A stretch of DNA of 38,824 bases from Methanomicrobia archaeon (GTDB lineage: Archaea; Methanobacteriota_B; Thermococci; Methanofastidiosales; NM3). Below are positions 16,676 to 23,843 of the stretch, piece by piece. Every line of letters begins with the position of its first letter. Positions within the stretch are counted from its first letter, which is position 1. The translations under genes and the position numbers were made by a program. The notes under the pieces were generated by a model. That model saw only the letters and a list, made by a program, of their open reading frames with translations. It was not told the origin of the DNA and did no database searches. Where the stretch lies: NCBI GenBank assembly GCA_030603445.1, contig JAUVXU010000015.1, positions 1 through 38,824 on the forward strand, in the 5' to 3' direction.

Positions 16676-17704
16676 TTATGAGAAAAGCTTATTGCCTATT
16701 CTTGAAGCTATTGTGTATGTGTTATCTTGCTTTCCAAAATGCTTTCTGTTTGCTCGCCAGACGTCTATTTCACTAATGTCTGCGCTCACAACCTTCTTTT
16801 TCGACTGTAATACTTTATCTAGCATATAAAATATCTCAGAAGACGAAAGTCCCTTATAATATATGAATATGTCGACATATAGGGCATTACGCGATCCTAC
16901 ATCCACATCTACGGATACGTGCAAAGAGGAGCAGTCCAATGACGATATGTCAAAAGCGCGAGGGTTAGCCTTAATCTTCTCTTTTGGGATAATAGTAACC
17001 CCAAGGTCTTCATAATGATGATAAAACTCAACAAACTTTTCAACACGCTCATCCTTTATCTTTGCAGTCTTGTTCGAGGGGTAATCTGATACACCTGCAA
17101 CAATAATATTGTTAGGTTCCACCAGCCCGTCATTTATAAGCTTGAACAAGAAAGAATCAGCGTTAAAGCTTTCAGTACGGCCAAATATGAATGGATCATT
17201 TTTATCAAAATTGGATGAAGGATTTGTATCTATATCATACTGGATTAGCCCACAGCGATAACTTGGAAGTATCCCGTCAAAATGACTATCAAAAACAACG
17301 ATTCCGCAATCTTCTTTTCCATACTGTTCACATGAGCGCAGGATAGACGCAGCAGCTACAGAGTGGTCAACAGCTATCATAAGTGAACGTTTGTTGTTTG
17401 CAGACTCATCAAGAAATTTTTTAATGGCCATTGTATACTCCCAACAACCGTCACAATCTATAAAACCCACATAGTTCTCTACTGTGCACATGAAAAGTTC
17501 TTCCTCATTAGGAATAGGTGTAAGCCATGATTCAACAGGAAAGTTCCCCAACAATTTTTTATTAAATGAAAACTTTGAACACAACGCCGAGTAAGGGTCT
17601 GTATAACCTAATGCCGACCGTTTAGTAACATCATGTTTGCGCCTTACGACTTCTTCTCGTTCATCAGGATCCAAAGGTACACCGAAAACTAAAATATCTT
17701 CCAT
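16676..17704 (-). CDS. Ureohydrolase (arginase/agmatinase) superfamily protein, divergent
   Basis: 342 residues from ATG 17704; a TATA box (ATTTATATTAGG) stands about 30 bases before it, so the message is probably leaderless and the longer frame is not used. The metal ligands of the family are all visible: His in AVDHS, Asp-His-Asp in FDSHFDG, and Asp-x-Asp in SVDVDVG. The usual GGDHS and DxDxxDP contexts are altered, and the substrate-binding EPGG-like loop is not present. It may hydrolyse a guanidino or formimino compound, or have another substrate. The N-terminal FGVPLDPDEREEVVRRKH is typical of archaeal relatives. It stands alone. Confidence 0.65.
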   Translation of the reverse strand: MEDILVFGVPLDPDEREEVVRRKHDVTKRSALGYTDPYSALCSKFSFNKKLLGNFPVESWLTPIPNEEELFMCTVENYVGFIDCDGCWEYTMAIKKFLDESANNKRSLMIAVDHSVAAASILRSCEQYGKEDCGIVVFDSHFDGILPSYRCGLIQYDIDTNPSSNFDKNDPFIFGRTESFNADSFLFKLINDGLVEPNNIIVAGVSDYPSNKTAKIKDERVEKFVEFYHHYEDLGVTIIPKEKIKANPRAFDISSLDCSSLHVSVDVDVGSRNALYVDIFIYYKGLSSSEIFYMLDKVLQSKKKVVSADISEIDVWRANRKHFGKQDNTYTIASRIGNKLFS

Positions 17705-17910
17705 ATGGTAGGAAAAGGAATACCTAATATAAATATTTTCCATAGATAGCAGCACTGATTCATGTGTGTTCAATATACAAGTATTTGGATTTTAGGAAAT
17801 TTATCTTTTGTAAAGAACAATAACAGGATTCCAGTAAAACATGGTAATTACGTATGGTGTTCACCAATAGGTTTAAATATTTATATTATATCCATAATAT
17901 AGGTGTTATT

Positions 17911-18366
17911 ATGGATGATTTAGACAAAAAAATTCTCAACATATTACAAGATAATGACAAAACCCCTTACTATGAAATCGGAAAGACGTTGGGGGTTGGT
18001 TCAACGACTGTGCACTCACGTGTCAAAAAATTGATTGAAAAAGGCGTTATTATCAGATTTTCAGCTGTTGTGGACCCAAAAATGGTGGGATATACTGCCT
18101 GCAAGATGGTTGGACTTACTGTGCAAGCAGATAAGATAGAAGAAGTTGCAGAGAAAATCTCTATGTTTGATGAAGTCACAATGGTGGGTACTACAGGCGG
18201 GGATCATGACATAGTCATGGAGATTATAGGATCTGACGATCGCTCCATAGGAAGATTCTTGAATGAAAAAATAAAAACAATAGATGGTGTAAAATCCGGA
18301 ATTGGAATGATGCATATCTCTACATTCACAGAGATATACAAACACGGGCATAAAATAAAATTTTAA
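17911..18366 (+). CDS. Lrp/AsnC-family transcription regulator
   Basis: 151 residues, the usual length. The N-terminal helix-turn-helix reads DDLDKKILNILQDNDKTPYY, then TLGVGSTTVHSRVKKLIEKGVI. The C-terminal RAM domain reads KMVGLTVQADKIEEVAEKI, VTMVGTTGGDHDIVMEI and GVKSGIGMMHISTF. Lrp-type proteins form octamers on DNA and respond to amino acids or related metabolites. ATG 17911 follows AGGTG at good distance and a TATA-rich stretch; the frame further up is non-coding in character. Targets are unknown; it is convergent with the iron-sulfur flavoprotein gene and shares 4 bases with it. Confidence 0.9.
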   Translation: MDDLDKKILNILQDNDKTPYYEIGKTLGVGSTTVHSRVKKLIEKGVIIRFSAVVDPKMVGYTACKMVGLTVQADKIEEVAEKISMFDEVTMVGTTGGDHDIVMEIIGSDDRSIGRFLNEKIKTIDGVKSGIGMMHISTFTEIYKHGHKIKF

Positions 18367-18944
18367 TTGCCTGCCTGAATTTTTAGTAGAGTGTCCACAA
18401 TGCGCTTTCCAAGCTCATTTGCACTCTTTATGGCATCTTCATTAGTTTTTGCATCATCCTTTCCAGCAGCGTATACCATAAGTCCAAGACCTGGCACTCC
18501 GCCATTACTAACTACTAACATCTTATTTGTCAAAAAGAATGAATCAATAGAAGCAAGTGTGTTGAAGTGTCCCCATTTCCATGCTACAGCAACAGAAGCC
18601 CCTACTTTATTTTCCAGCGATTTTCCCTGCTTCCACATTACCCGTTCCCTATCGATAAGAGATTTTATTTGGGCAGTAACGTTTCCAAAATAAACAGGAG
18701 AACCCATCACTATACCATCAGCCCCCTGCATCTTTTCGAAGAAGAAAGCTGCATCATCATCAAACTTACATTTTTTGTGTTCAGTGCAGTAATCGCACGC
18801 CTCACATGGTTTTATTTCTTTTTCTGCAACAGATATTAACTCTATTTCAGCTCCTGCTTCATTTGCGCCCTTTAGCACTTCGTCAATAATAAAGTCTGTA
18901 TTACCATCTTTTCTTGGGCTACCAGAAATACCAAGTATTTTCAT
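18363..18944 (-). CDS. Iron-sulfur flavoprotein (Isf-like NAD(P)H-type FMN reductase)
   Basis: 193 residues. The N-terminal MKILGISGSPRKDGNTD is the FMN phosphate loop of the flavodoxin-like NADPH-FMN reductase family. The compact cysteine motif CEACDYC...C (CxxCxxCx5C, residues about 47-59) is the unusual [4Fe-4S] site of archaeal iron-sulfur flavoprotein. GSPVYFGNVTAQIKSLIDR is a further family signature. Methanosarcina Isf reduces oxygen and peroxide using ferredoxin electrons, so a protective or electron-transfer role is likely. The gene is single and has an AT-rich upstream region. Confidence 0.87.
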   Translation of the reverse strand: MKILGISGSPRKDGNTDFIIDEVLKGANEAGAEIELISVAEKEIKPCEACDYCTEHKKCKFDDDAAFFFEKMQGADGIVMGSPVYFGNVTAQIKSLIDRERVMWKQGKSLENKVGASVAVAWKWGHFNTLASIDSFFLTNKMLVVSNGGVPGLGLMVYAAGKDDAKTNEDAIKSANELGKRIVDTLLKIQAGN

Positions 18945-19156
18945 ATAATCACCTTGTTTACCTTATTAAAGATGTATAAATATATTCCCATTATAATATA
19001 TAATCTAAGGGAAAGTTCATATAAAATAATAAGCGTTTTTTTTTGCGTTTATGCTCTTTTACAATCTTAATATTAAAAGTATATACCATATAAATAATAT
19101 ATTTATCTCTAATAATGTAAAATATACTATAATATTATACAATTAGATAAAAAATA

Positions 19157-19166
19157 TTACCTAAAA
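19157..19166. promoter_or_regulatory. Candidate operator upstream of the substrate-binding protein gene
   Basis: TTACCTAAAA here is the reverse complement of TTTTAGGTAA at 21129-21138, before the divergent regulator and permease genes; the match extends to CTTTT(T)AGGTAA. It lies just before a TTTATAAA box (19175 region) and about 50 bases before the ATG. It could be the site of the XRE-type regulator. Only two copies are seen, so this is tentative. Confidence 0.3.
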
Positions 19167-19213
19167 AGAAAAAATTTATAAAGACAACAAAAACACCAAA
19201 TGTAGTGAACACT

Positions 19214-20422
19214 ATGAGATCAAAACAATTTAGCATAATTGCCATACTAATTATCAGCATAATGTTGGTCGCAGGTTGTATCAACGATTCTAATGATGAT
19301 GACACATCGCCCCAAGTAGAGATAGTGTATATGTCTGGCTGTGGTACAATGCCATCAGCATTAGCAAATAATCAGTTGGACGCATACATAGCTTGGCAAC
19401 CCCTTGTTTCAGTAGCTGAGGTAGGCAACATAGGAAAGGTCATAGCATATTCTGAAGAACTGCCGCCGGAAGGAAAATGGGAGAACCACCCTTGCTGTGC
19501 TCTTATTACCTCCAATAGTTTTGCTAATAACAATTATGATGTCGCAAAGTACCTGACCATGCTTATGATAGTTGCAGACCAGTATATACAGGAAAACCCG
19601 ATATCGTCTGCACACTACTGCGCTGATTGGTTGTTTGGGGGCGGAGATCTAACATTTGGAAATATTACAGTAGATTCAAAAGAAGTTGAAGAAGCATCGA
19701 TACAGACCATAAAATTTGTATCAGAGCCAAGTGAAAAGTGGATAAATGATGTAGTTAGCTTTGTTCATTCTGTAGAAGAGGTAGGTTTAGTTACAGACAA
19801 GTTAGCTGGACTTGATGATGCAGCTATAAAGGATGCTATTTTCTATTTAGATATATACAATGATGCCAAGGAGGAACTAAACACGATGAATTACCTTTCC
19901 CAAGATTTGAGCACAAACAACGTTGCTAATGTAGCATTTGGATACTTGCCTTCAGATCACGATGCACCTCTCTTCGTTGCAGCGTATGATTGGGAATATT
20001 TCAAGGATACCTACGGAATATACCTTTATCCGATAAAACCTGGTGCAAACGGAGAATACAAGCTTATTGTGAATGAAAATGAAGTAGCACGAATACAACT
20101 AATTGAGTTCGCAGCAGGTTCTGCAGCTATGACAGCAGCAAGCCAGGGAAATGTGGACTATTGTATAATTGGTGTTCCGCCTGCAATACTATTTATGGAC
20201 CAGGGATCGCCAGTAAAAATAATATCGCCCCTTCAGACGGAAGGTTCTGGCGTAGTCGTGCCAATTGACGCTCCTTTTGATGATTGGGATGGTTTTGTTG
20301 ATTGGATAAACGAGATGCATAAACAAGGCAAAACTGTAAAAATAGGTGACCCAATGATTGGCTCCATTCAAGACATAATGCTAAAAATAGCATTGAAAGA
20401 ATCGGGAATAGAAATAAAATAA
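19214..20422 (+). CDS. ABC transporter substrate-binding lipoprotein, SsuA/TauA/NrtA type, lobes in swapped order
   Basis: 402 residues from the ATG; a GTG nine bases up is possible. The lipoprotein signal ends in MLVAGC with Cys22. The first part after it (about residues 35-230) has SALANNQLDAYIAWQPL, HPCCALITSNSF and a long helical stretch, which in the SsuA/TauA/NrtA family belongs to the second half. The last part (about 235-402) has VAFGYLPSDHDAPLFVAA, the VDYCIIGVPPAILFMDQG segment and SPVKIISPLQTEGSGVVV, which normally begins the mature protein. So the order of the two halves appears reversed. It would bind the ligand outside the membrane and deliver it to the permease encoded at 21344. 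The ligand may be a sulfonate or similar; this is inference. Confidence 0.8.
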   Translation: MRSKQFSIIAILIISIMLVAGCINDSNDDDTSPQVEIVYMSGCGTMPSALANNQLDAYIAWQPLVSVAEVGNIGKVIAYSEELPPEGKWENHPCCALITSNSFANNNYDVAKYLTMLMIVADQYIQENPISSAHYCADWLFGGGDLTFGNITVDSKEVEEASIQTIKFVSEPSEKWINDVVSFVHSVEEVGLVTDKLAGLDDAAIKDAIFYLDIYNDAKEELNTMNYLSQDLSTNNVANVAFGYLPSDHDAPLFVAAYDWEYFKDTYGIYLYPIKPGANGEYKLIVNENEVARIQLIEFAAGSAAMTAASQGNVDYCIIGVPPAILFMDQGSPVKIISPLQTEGSGVVVPIDAPFDDWDGFVDWINEMHKQGKTVKIGDPMIGSIQDIMLKIALKESGIEIK

Positions 20423-20562
20423 AATCTTCCCTTTCTCTTCTTTTTTAGGATTTTGTTAACTATCGTCCATCGAAAGGGCGAGTAATTTCCTATTTTATCA
20501 TATAAACAGAGGCCAACTCCATAGATAATGTTAGACACTTCATGCTTGGATTATAAGAAAAA

Positions 20563-21087
20563 TTATCCCAATACCTTATGTGCGGCCCTTTTAATGGCGT
20601 CCTCTAAAGCAAATTTTGGCATCATAGTCACAACCGGGACCTTGACCATTTTATCGATAGTTGGCGACACGATAGGTGCGCAAACTATGGCTTGTGTTCC
20701 CGCACGTTCTGCGTTAACTGCTGCAATGATCGCATCTTCCATTGTAGAAGCAGGATATTCGCGTATTGTATATGTCATGTCTTCCACTTTGATATATTTT
20801 TTTGGCAATAATGTCGAAAGAACTGATCTTGCCGCAATGACTGCTATAAACGGTTCACTAGTTACATTCTCCAATTTCTTTAAAGCTAGTAAAATATCCC
20901 GTATAGCTTTAAGCGTTGGTTCCCTGTTTCCATCGAAAATTTTATACAAAGTACTTTTTGGAACATTTGAATAATCTGCAAAACTTGAAATAGACATATG
21001 ATGTTCATTATATATAGTTTCTTTAAGTGCCCCAATAAATCTCTCCTGGGGGAGAGATATCGAGTTAAGTACATCGTTATAGGTCAT
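20563..21087 (-). CDS. XRE-type helix-turn-helix regulator with ligand-type C-terminal domain
   Basis: 174 residues. Residues about 10-70 form an XRE-like DNA-binding domain: ISSFADYSNVPKSTLYKIF, then PTLKAIRDILLALKKLE. The C-terminal 100 residues form an alpha/beta domain with STMEDAIIAAVNAERAGTQ and VPVVTMMPKFALEDAIKRA, which resembles the sensor part of PrpR-like proteins. Proteins of this build are known to me from methanogen genomes but without assigned function. It sits between the binding-protein gene and the permease gene of one ABC importer, on the other strand, so it most likely controls that importer. GTGGTAA is a fair ribosome binding site. Confidence 0.7.
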   Translation of the reverse strand: MTYNDVLNSISLPQERFIGALKETIYNEHHMSISSFADYSNVPKSTLYKIFDGNREPTLKAIRDILLALKKLENVTSEPFIAVIAARSVLSTLLPKKYIKVEDMTYTIREYPASTMEDAIIAAVNAERAGTQAIVCAPIVSPTIDKMVKVPVVTMMPKFALEDAIKRAAHKVLG

Positions 21088-21128
21088 AAAATTACCACAT
21101 TTGTATATTAAAAAATTAATATTTATAC

Positions 21129-21138
21129 TTTTAGGTAA
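21129..21138. promoter_or_regulatory. Candidate operator between the divergent regulator and permease genes
   Basis: TTTTAGGTAA, matching in inverted orientation the motif at 19157-19166. It lies about 40 bases before the regulator start and is followed by an AATATATAA box for the permease direction. Auto-regulation by the XRE-type protein is the simple reading; evidence is limited to this pair. Confidence 0.3.
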
Positions 21139-21343
21139 AAAATATATAACATGAAGGAAAAAACCAAAGAAAGATTTTTAAATCAACAAAAATATGCAGT
21201 TGTGTTCAAAACTAAATTATAAAAATAAAAGGGAGAAACATTGATTTTTTCCAATATTAAAGAATATAATACAAAAAAAATTAGCCAAACACAAATATAT
21301 TCATATTATTGTGCAAATTATATCTTATTAACGGGGTGCTTAA

Positions 21344-22111
21344 TTGAATCGCAGGATAACAAAAATTGTACTGCCCATAGTTATAATAATAAGTTGGGAA
21401 CTTTTAGCAATATATATAAACAATCCTTGGAAACTGCCACAATTAGGTAGTGTGATATCTATACTCATACACCCAACTAATAATCTACTTAGCACTGGGT
21501 CGTTAATTGATAACAGCTATTATTCCCTGCTTCGCGTTGTGTTAGGTTTTGGATTAGGGTGTATTATCTCCATTCCATTAGGTATAGTTATGGGGTGGTA
21601 CAAACTGTTAGGTGACCTTTTTGATTATGTAATAGAACTTTTACGCCCCATACCCCCCTTAGCATGGATACCACTCATTTTAGCCTGGGTAGGATTAGGA
21701 TTGAGGTCCGCTGTTTTCATAATATTTATCGGGGCATTTTTTCCAATACTAATCAACACAATAGAAGGAGTGAAAAGCGTCAATAGCGCGTATATAGATG
21801 TTGCAAAAACGTTTAATGCAAAAGGTTATGATATTCTAAAAAAAATAGTTATACCTCATTCAGCCCCATATATCATAACAGGAATGCGCATAGGAATGGG
21901 TATTGCATGGATGTGTCTAGTCGCAGCAGAGATGATGCCTGGAATAGCACCTTCCGGGCTAGGTTATCTGATTTGGCAAGCAAATACAATAGGTCAAGTA
22001 TCCATCATCATTGCAGGCATAATATATATTGGCATCATTGGACTTGTGATAGACAGGAGTTTTAAATATCTGGAAACTCGACAATTTTCATGGAGAGATG
22101 TGAAGAATTGA
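21344..22111 (+). CDS. ABC transporter permease, SsuC/TauC type
   Basis: 255 residues with about six membrane helices. The family signature for contact with the ATPase is seen in VDVAKTFNAKGYDILKKIVIP (EAA loop; here shown in part by AKTFNAKGYDILKK), and LLRPIPPLAWIPLILAW and GIAWMCLVAAEMM are typical of taurine/nitrate/sulfonate permeases. The start is TTG with GGGGTG nine bases before it. It would form the membrane channel with the ATPase encoded 9 bases after. Its binding protein is encoded about 0.9 kb upstream across the regulator gene. Confidence 0.88.
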   Translation: MNRRITKIVLPIVIIISWELLAIYINNPWKLPQLGSVISILIHPTNNLLSTGSLIDNSYYSLLRVVLGFGLGCIISIPLGIVMGWYKLLGDLFDYVIELLRPIPPLAWIPLILAWVGLGLRSAVFIIFIGAFFPILINTIEGVKSVNSAYIDVAKTFNAKGYDILKKIVIPHSAPYIITGMRIGMGIAWMCLVAAEMMPGIAPSGLGYLIWQANTIGQVSIIIAGIIYIGIIGLVIDRSFKYLETRQFSWRDVKN

Positions 22112-22120
22112 GGTTATCTA

Positions 22121-22858
22121 ATGAACAAGCTAGAGATACAGCAACTTAACAAGACATTTGTCTCTGAAAAAAACAACAAAATAAATGTGATTAAAGATAT
22201 GAACTTTGCCGTCAAAGAAGGCGAATTTCTCTGTTTACTTGGCCCCAGCGGATGTGGCAAGACAACGTTGCTACGCATAATAGCGAACCTAGAAAATCCA
22301 ACCTCAGGAATCGTAACATGGGATCAAAATTCGATTCAACCTAAAATCGGATTTGTGTTCCAAGAGCACTCTCTTCTCCCATGGAGGACTGTATATGGAA
22401 ATATTGCCTTTGGTTTGGAACTGCTTGGGAAAGAAAAAGAAGAAATTCAAAAAGAAATAAAAAGACTTATAAGTTTTGTAAATCTGAAAGGATTTGAAAA
22501 TTCGTATCCGAGGGAACTATCTGGCGGAATGCAAAAAAGAGTAGCTATTGCAAGGGCTTTGGCAGTTAACCCAGATATTCTTTTAATGGACGAACCATTC
22601 GTATCGCTTGATGCACAAACTAGGAACACGTTGCAAAAAGAGCTTGTAAAGATCTGGAAAAAAACAAATAAAACAGTAATTTTTATAACCCATAATGTTG
22701 ATGAAGCAGTGTATTTATCTGATCGCGTTCTTATCCTAACACAACGACCCACATCCATAAAAGCAGAGGCAAATATATTGTTGCAACGACCAAGAGACAG
22801 GACAAGTATAGACTTTATTAATATTAGAAAAGATATTCTATCAAAAATGAACTATTAG
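22121..22858 (+). CDS. ABC transporter ATPase, SsuB/TauB type
   Basis: 245 residues, complete. The Walker A motif is GPSGCGKTT (residues 43-51), the Q loop is in FVFQEHSLLPWRTVYGNI, the signature is LSGGMQKR, Walker B is ILLMDEPF and the switch is ITHNVDEA. The LLPWRTV segment after the Q loop is characteristic of the nitrate/sulfonate/taurine importers. AGGTTAT before the ATG gives the ribosome binding site. It powers the permease encoded directly before it, and the AIR-synthase-like gene follows after 10 bases. Confidence 0.92.
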   Translation: MNKLEIQQLNKTFVSEKNNKINVIKDMNFAVKEGEFLCLLGPSGCGKTTLLRIIANLENPTSGIVTWDQNSIQPKIGFVFQEHSLLPWRTVYGNIAFGLELLGKEKEEIQKEIKRLISFVNLKGFENSYPRELSGGMQKRVAIARALAVNPDILLMDEPFVSLDAQTRNTLQKELVKIWKKTNKTVIFITHNVDEAVYLSDRVLILTQRPTSIKAEANILLQRPRDRTSIDFINIRKDILSKMNY

Positions 22859-22868
22859 TGGTGTTTGC

Positions 22869-23843
22869 TTGTTAGAAAAAATTATTAAAGAGATAAGAAA
22901 CTACGAAGGTGTTACGAGAAAGAACCCCATCTGCACACTAACAAATTGTTTCCATGATATCGATAACTTCGGGAAAACCATAATCTCATTTGGGGATGAC
23001 AGCGCTGTGTTAAAGTCAAATGGAAGCTATATGCTCTTTGCAGCTGATGGAATATGGTCCAAACTTATAGAAAACGACCCAGTTTGGGCAGGATACTGTG
23101 CCGTGCTAGCAAACGTAAATGACATATATGCTATGGGTGGAAGGCCACTAGCACTAACAAATGTTATGTCATCAAAAGACACGGCCAAGTGCCCGGAAGT
23201 CGTTGAAGGCATTGCCCAAGGTTGTAAGAAGTTCAAGGTTCCCATGGTGGGTGGACATCTCCATCCCCATACTACCGTTCTTTCTCTTTCAATCTCTATT
23301 GTTGGCGAAGCCAAGAAATTACTCACATCATTTGATGCAATCCCCGAACAGGACATTCTTCTTGCTATAGATATCACAGGAGAACAGCACAAAACATTTC
23401 TCAATTGGGATTCCACTAGTATGAAGACATCAGATGTTGTTATAAGTCACTTAGAGCGAATGGTGGAAATAGCTGAACGTGGTCTGGCCACTGCAGCAAA
23501 AGACGTGTCTAATCCAGGAATACTTGGAACGATAGGTATGCTTCTTGAGACATCTGCCGTGGGTGCCACAATAAATATAGATGCAATACCCCGTCCAGAA
23601 ACAGTTGATTTTATCGACTGGTTAAAGATGTACCCTGGGTTTGGATTTATTATAACATGTGCAAAGGAGAACAGCAAGGAGATCCAATCTATTTTTAAAG
23701 AAGAAAATATTGTATGTGAAATAATAGGGTCAATAAACGAGGGTTCGAACATGATTCTAAAAATGGGAAATGAAAAAAAGATATTGTTTGACTTTTCAAA
23801 AGATATCATCACGGGGATAACAAAAGATTCTCTTCCTAAATAG
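22869..23843 (+). CDS. AIR synthase-related protein, methanogenesis-marker-2-like
   Basis: 324 residues of the PurM/ThiL/SelD superfamily, enzymes that use ATP to activate a carbonyl or phosphate. Seen are FGDDSAVLK near residue 40 (ATP-phosphate binding), FAADGIW, the ANVNDIYAMGGRPLAL segment, and GGHLHPH near residue 124. This subtype resembles the AIR-synthase-related family called methanogenesis marker 2 or the sll0787 family, whose reaction is unknown. The start is TTG after GTGGTG. It follows the ABC transporter ATPase by 10 bases, so it probably acts on the imported compound or is produced with it. The last 8 bases overlap the convergent SLC13 gene. Confidence 0.75.
   Translation: MLEKIIKEIRNYEGVTRKNPICTLTNCFHDIDNFGKTIISFGDDSAVLKSNGSYMLFAADGIWSKLIENDPVWAGYCAVLANVNDIYAMGGRPLALTNVMSSKDTAKCPEVVEGIAQGCKKFKVPMVGGHLHPHTTVLSLSISIVGEAKKLLTSFDAIPEQDILLAIDITGEQHKTFLNWDSTSMKTSDVVISHLERMVEIAERGLATAAKDVSNPGILGTIGMLLETSAVGATINIDAIPRPETVDFIDWLKMYPGFGFIITCAKENSKEIQSIFKEENIVCEIIGSINEGSNMILKMGNEKKILFDFSKDIITGITKDSLPK

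Noticed and set aside
21241-21450. 69-codon open frame before the permease gene
   Set aside because: It overlaps the permease start in another frame, lacks a ribosome binding site and is low-complexity AT-rich sequence.
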